Source of the DNA: Haemaphysalis longicornis
Taxonomy: Eukaryota; Arthropoda; Arachnida; Ixodida; Ixodidae
Assembly (NCBI GenBank): GCA_013339765.2
Contig: CM023453.1
Location: 27,853,868 to 27,917,867, forward strand
Length of the DNA: 64,000 nt
Direction of reading: 5' to 3'
The notes under the pieces were generated by a model that worked only from the letters and a program-made list of their open reading frames with translations, made no database searches and had not been told where the DNA came from. Positions 58,528 to 64,000 of the stretch are shown piece after piece (position 1 is the stretch's first letter; each line of letters begins with the position of its first letter). The translations under genes and the position numbers were made by a program.

Positions 58528-58794
58528 TGAGCCCACCCGTACATGAGCCGCCCTGCCTTCTGACGTGCTGTGCAATCATGCTCTCCCCGACAGCATGCGC
58601 GGAACGGGCAGCACGGGGTTGCGCAATGTACCCTTGGTTTTTTCTTCACTAGCACTGCACCAGGGCCCCCCGTCTCTGATACCTGTCGTACTTCGAACGG
58701 CGATCAACAAAAGCGTGCAGTCTCGCTACTACCGTGTCGTTCGTAACTCTGTGCGACGCCCTTTGTATCGAGTCGGTATTGACAGAAGCCTGGA

Positions 58795-58948
58795 TTATAA
58801 GATTTTCGAGCGCCAAATATTTAGACAGAGGACGAAAAGAACAGAGACATGCGCTACACAGATATTTTAGACAGAGACAGAGACATTTTAGCGCCTGTCT
58901 CTGTCCCTTTTGTGCTGTATAAATATTTGGTGCTTGAAAATCTTATAA
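58795..58948. mobile_element. Foldback element, 154 bp
   Basis: TTATAAGATTTTCGAGCGCC AAATATTTA at the left is inverted at the right (TAAATATTTGGTGCTTGAAA ATCTTATAA), with further complementarity inward (ACAGAG...GAACAGAGACA against TGTCTCTGTC). Nearly the whole element can form a hairpin. Confidence 0.8.
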
Positions 58949-59304
58949 ATGATTACCCACTAGCCGAACGGACACGTTGTTAAGAAGCCTTGAGGTGTCC
59001 TCTTCACAAGCGCACGTTGCGGCAGTCTTTCGGTGGCCTTGAGGCCGCGCCACTCAGGATCATAGAGGCGCTGCGAGCTTGCACAGTGCGTCTTGAGGCA
59101 ACGACACAATTCGCGCTCCGTACCGGCTGCATTTGTGGCTCCCTTACAATGAACCGGTTACTACAATCCATTACGGTTGTTGTGTGTAAAGAACTGTGGT
59201 GTCGCGCGCCATGCACACTCCGCACAGCCCCGAGCGCATAGCGCAGACGGGTGACCAGACCGGTGAGCGTGCGCTCACAGACCGACTGATGGTCAATGCA
59301 TATC
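58949..59304. other. Intron, no feature recognised
   Basis: No motif or repeat structure was seen. Confidence 0.35.
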
Positions 59305-59400
59305 AAGGTTTCAGTTCAGTTTCAGTTTCAGTTTATTGTAATCGATAACAAAGGTACAGTGCATGGTGATTGATATTACAGAAAGAGGTCCCGAAGTGCG
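59305..59400 (-). mobile_element. LINE 3' tail, (TTTCAG)n type
   Basis: GTTTCAGTTTCAGTTTATTG, on the minus strand an AATAAACTGAAAC end like that at 16758. It is a truncated 3' UTR only. Confidence 0.6.
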
Positions 59401-59552
59401 GCACTGCGGTTGGAGTTCGACGGTTGGAGTCGAATCCACGTAGACATTATACACGTATTTTATTTCTAATTCACGGTCTGTTCTGCTGGCCTGTCGCTAC
59501 GCTGCCCAGTTCGCACCAAATTCCGCTCCACTATATTTGAATGTGTCATCGC

Positions 59553-61707
<2,155 letters not shown>

Positions 61708-61858
61708 ACTACCTCCGGCTTGCCCCGTGCTTCAAAAGCCTGTTCGTGGAAGGCGGCAAATGCTCGCAGAAGTACAAAAGCATGATCCAGTGGTCCAAGG
61801 CGTCAGCCGACATGACGGAGGCCTCCAACGTTGAAGAAGGACTCCGGAGGACGTGCTG
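61708..61858 (+). CDS. Exon of the same cysteine-rich protein (third exon seen)
   Basis: The acceptor is GCGTGCAG at 61707 and the donor GTATGG follows TGCTG at 61858. It supplies AC to complete a split Asp codon and encodes YLRLAPCFKSLFVEGGKCSQ, KYKSMIQWSKASADM and EEGLRRTC, ending on two bases of a codon. The pattern (YL-x3-PC ... KC-x3-Y ... C) continues the domain from the previous exon. The following exon is not found before 64000, so the gene runs off the window. Confidence 0.85.
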
Positions 61859-62038
61859 GTATGGTGGTACATGCGCATAACGACGGATTTTTTCTCTAGT
61901 TTGATTTCTTTATGCCTTTATCACAAACAAGACAATCTTACCCCATTCGACGCTATAAATCACCTTCAAGTAGCCGTGTAGCATTGGCAATAATGACTGA
62001 ATCTTTTATGTGTATGCTTGCGGGATTTCTCCTATGCA

Positions 62039-63617
62039 TATGCATTAATCGCTCGTTAACTCGAACTCGGATACCTCGAAATGTCGGTTAAGTCGAAAAT
62101 TTTATTCGCCGTACATTTACCTCCCGTAGGCGCCATGTATCTGCCCCCTTTATCTCGAAACGTTTTTTAGAGGACAGCGAAATGTTGACAGAGAGTACCC
62201 AAGCCTAAGTTCGCTACATACAGCTGATAAGGTCTCCGTTCTAACGCTGAGCTCCAACTTCGCACCGAAAGCCGCCGTGAACGGCAATGCTACGCTGTAA
62301 GAGGCCGATGTTTCCGTTACCAGAATGCTTTCCGACGCCTACATCTTTTAGAGAGCTGTGGACGAATAAACTGATCATGAGGGCAAAGGACAGCCTCGAT
62401 AAAGGCCTACAACGACAGAAACAACAAAGATGCTGCCTTCGCAACACGTAGAATGTAGCGGTGGCAGCCAACAATTGATGCGCTGCATTGAGCAGCTCTA
62501 AAACTCTTTTCTGGGTCCAGGTGCGGACGCGACACAGGCAGCATCACATAGTTCTTTCTTCCGCATTAATGAAAATACGTTTTTCCTGCGAAATATTTTG
62601 CCTTCATTTCGTAAGCTCCCCTGTGCACTGGAGAGAGAGAAAAGGTGAAAGAGAGGCAGGAATGTTAACCCGGCTGCGGCCTAGTATGCTATCCTGCACT
62701 GGGGAAAGGGAAACAATGAGGAAAAAGAGGAAAATAGAAAAAGAAGTGGAAAGGGACAGACATGGCGCAGTGTGGTGAGCCTAGCGGTAGGACACTGTAG
62801 ACAAACGAGTTCAGTGAGTTCATAGCGGGTAGTCTTTTCCGCTACAGTCTTTTGTGCAATTCCGCCATTTTTAGAAAACACAGGAGCACTTTTGTCGCCT
62901 TATCCGTAGATCACAGAAAAGGCCAGTGGCCCAGGATTGTCTCCTCAGAGAACGGGCGCCGAGAGTCTACCTTTCGTAGAGTCGCAGAGAGCTGGTTTCG
63001 TTCCGATGAAAACCGTGGACAATCGCAGAGGACATGTGGTATGGTCTCTGGTGTGTCACAGACTTCGCACGCCTCACTGGCTGCCATTCCAATCAAATAG
63101 GAGTAAGCATTTGCGAATGCGACTCGAAGCCAGAGACGATAAAGAATGGTTGCATCAGATCATGGGAGGCGTAATGGAAGGGGGCGCTGGAGATGGGGGT
63201 CCAGGGCATGAATACGAGCACTCGTAAACTCTTGGGTGGTCCATTTGGATATCGTGGTCTCACGAGCAAGTTTGCGGAGAGTTCTAGCGGCTTCCGTCCT
63301 GGATAACGGAATAGATATGGTCTCCGTTTTTTGGTGTGCCGAGCGTGCGGCAGCGTCCGCACTTTCGTTTCAGACGATCCCGCAATGACTGGGAAGCCAC
63401 TGAAAGGCAATGTCATGACCCGCTTGGGTGGCACGGTCGTACAATAGTCTTATCTCGGCCAGCAGCTGTTCATGAGGTCCACGGCACAGGGCTGACTGCA
63501 CTAGCTTGTATATCAGTGACTTCGGCACAAATTTTCGGCATTTCGTTTAACTCGAAACTCCACTTATATCAAAATTTTTAGCGAATTTTACGATTTCGAG
63601 TTAATGAGGGATTACTG
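62039..63617. mobile_element. Degraded Tigger/pogo-like element containing a LINE fragment
   Basis: The right end, read inward, is CAGTAATCCCTCATTAACTC (ending at 63617). The left end near 62039 is a mutated counterpart (TTAATCGCTCGTTAACTCGA). Sub-terminal TCGAAA and TTAACTCGAA motifs occur on both sides. 62210-62480 may be a decayed transposase C-terminus. The central part is a LINE piece. Confidence 0.5.
62880..63525 (-). pseudogene. LINE ORF2 3' part: RNase H end and C-terminal knuckle
   Basis: Minus-strand reading gives FQWLPSHCGI, a stop in place of the usual Gly, then NESADAAARSAHQKTE (RNase H active-site region), a linker with one frame change and a stop, then AFANAYSYLIGMAASEACEV and CDTPETIPHVLCDCPRF, a C-x2-C-x7-H-x4-C knuckle, ending at a stop near 62911. 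This is an R1/I/CR1-like LINE with RNase H. It is inactive. Confidence 0.8.
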
Positions 63618-63651
63618 TGCTATATATGCAGTATATATGCAGTGTATGTGC

Positions 63652-63654
<3 letters not shown>

Positions 63655-63695
<41 letters not shown>

Positions 63696-63770
63696 CTGCG
63701 TGCGCGTCCGCCAACGCGTGTGCGTGCGTGAGTGCGTGAGTGCGTGCGTGCGGGCGGGCGTGCGGGCGTG
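63655..63770. repeat. (TG)n and GCGTG-rich simple repeat
   Basis: About 32 bp of pure TG, then CGTGCG/AGTGCG-type repeats to about 63770. Confidence 0.9.
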
Positions 63771-64000
63771 CGATGATTGCCAGTACCTCTGCATAAGGAA
63801 TTAAGCCCGAATTTCTTCATGCTCCATAGTCAGCTTCCAAGCAGACAAAGCATCCTTCTTCGTCAAAAACCGTGAATGAAGCTGCAAAACGTCTAATCTA
63901 TCAATTAAAATGCTTAGTTGCACGAGTTCTTGTGAAATGCAATTTTTAAGCGGAAAACAAAATATGATCCTGGGGAGAGTTAATCCGCGTATCCTAGCAG

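Overview
This window looks like nuclear DNA from a hard tick (Ixodidae). The reasons are a dispersed tRNA-headed SINE of the Ruka type, the 3' ends of typical tick non-LTR retrotransposons (a (TTTCAG)n-TTTATT tail and ORF2 ends with a C-x2-C-x7-H-x4-C knuckle), many short terminal-inverted-repeat (TIR) elements, dense microsatellites, and one split gene with GT-AG introns and an arthropod-like cysteine pattern. The species cannot be fixed from the sequence alone. No bacterial-style operons, rRNA genes, intact tRNA genes or CRISPR arrays were seen.

Positions 2358-15497 hold one 13.1-kb Ty3/gypsy LTR retrotransposon on the minus strand. It has 552-553 bp LTRs, a GTTC target duplication, a Lys-tRNA-like primer site, gag, protease, RT-RNase H-integrase and a polypurine tract. 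A second gypsy-class element (3359-9472, minus, 744/746 bp LTRs, CGGG duplication, Leu-tRNA-like primer site) sits inside it downstream of pol. The inner element keeps a long gag-like frame but only ruins of RT, and it carries a 1.16-kb TIR DNA transposon. The inner LTRs differ more from each other than the outer LTRs do. That is the reverse of what simple nesting predicts, and it suggests the nested composite may have moved as one unit.

Positions 15.5-56 kb are a repeat graveyard: two Tigger/pogo-like deletion derivatives, several TIR elements flanked by TTAA/TAA, SINEs inserted into other repeats, LINE 3' stubs, inverted and tandem duplications and long simple repeats. No convincing complete host gene was found there. 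A signal-peptide-like mini-ORF (21.4 kb) and two unassigned ORFs (40.4 kb and 51.8 kb) are listed at low confidence.

Positions 56-62 kb carry three consecutive exons, in phase, of a cysteine-rich, probably secreted arthropod protein on the plus strand. Its first and last exons are outside the window or not recognised. The introns hold small TIR elements, a full-length SINE and, after the third exon, a degraded Tigger-like element containing a LINE 3' fragment with RNase H.
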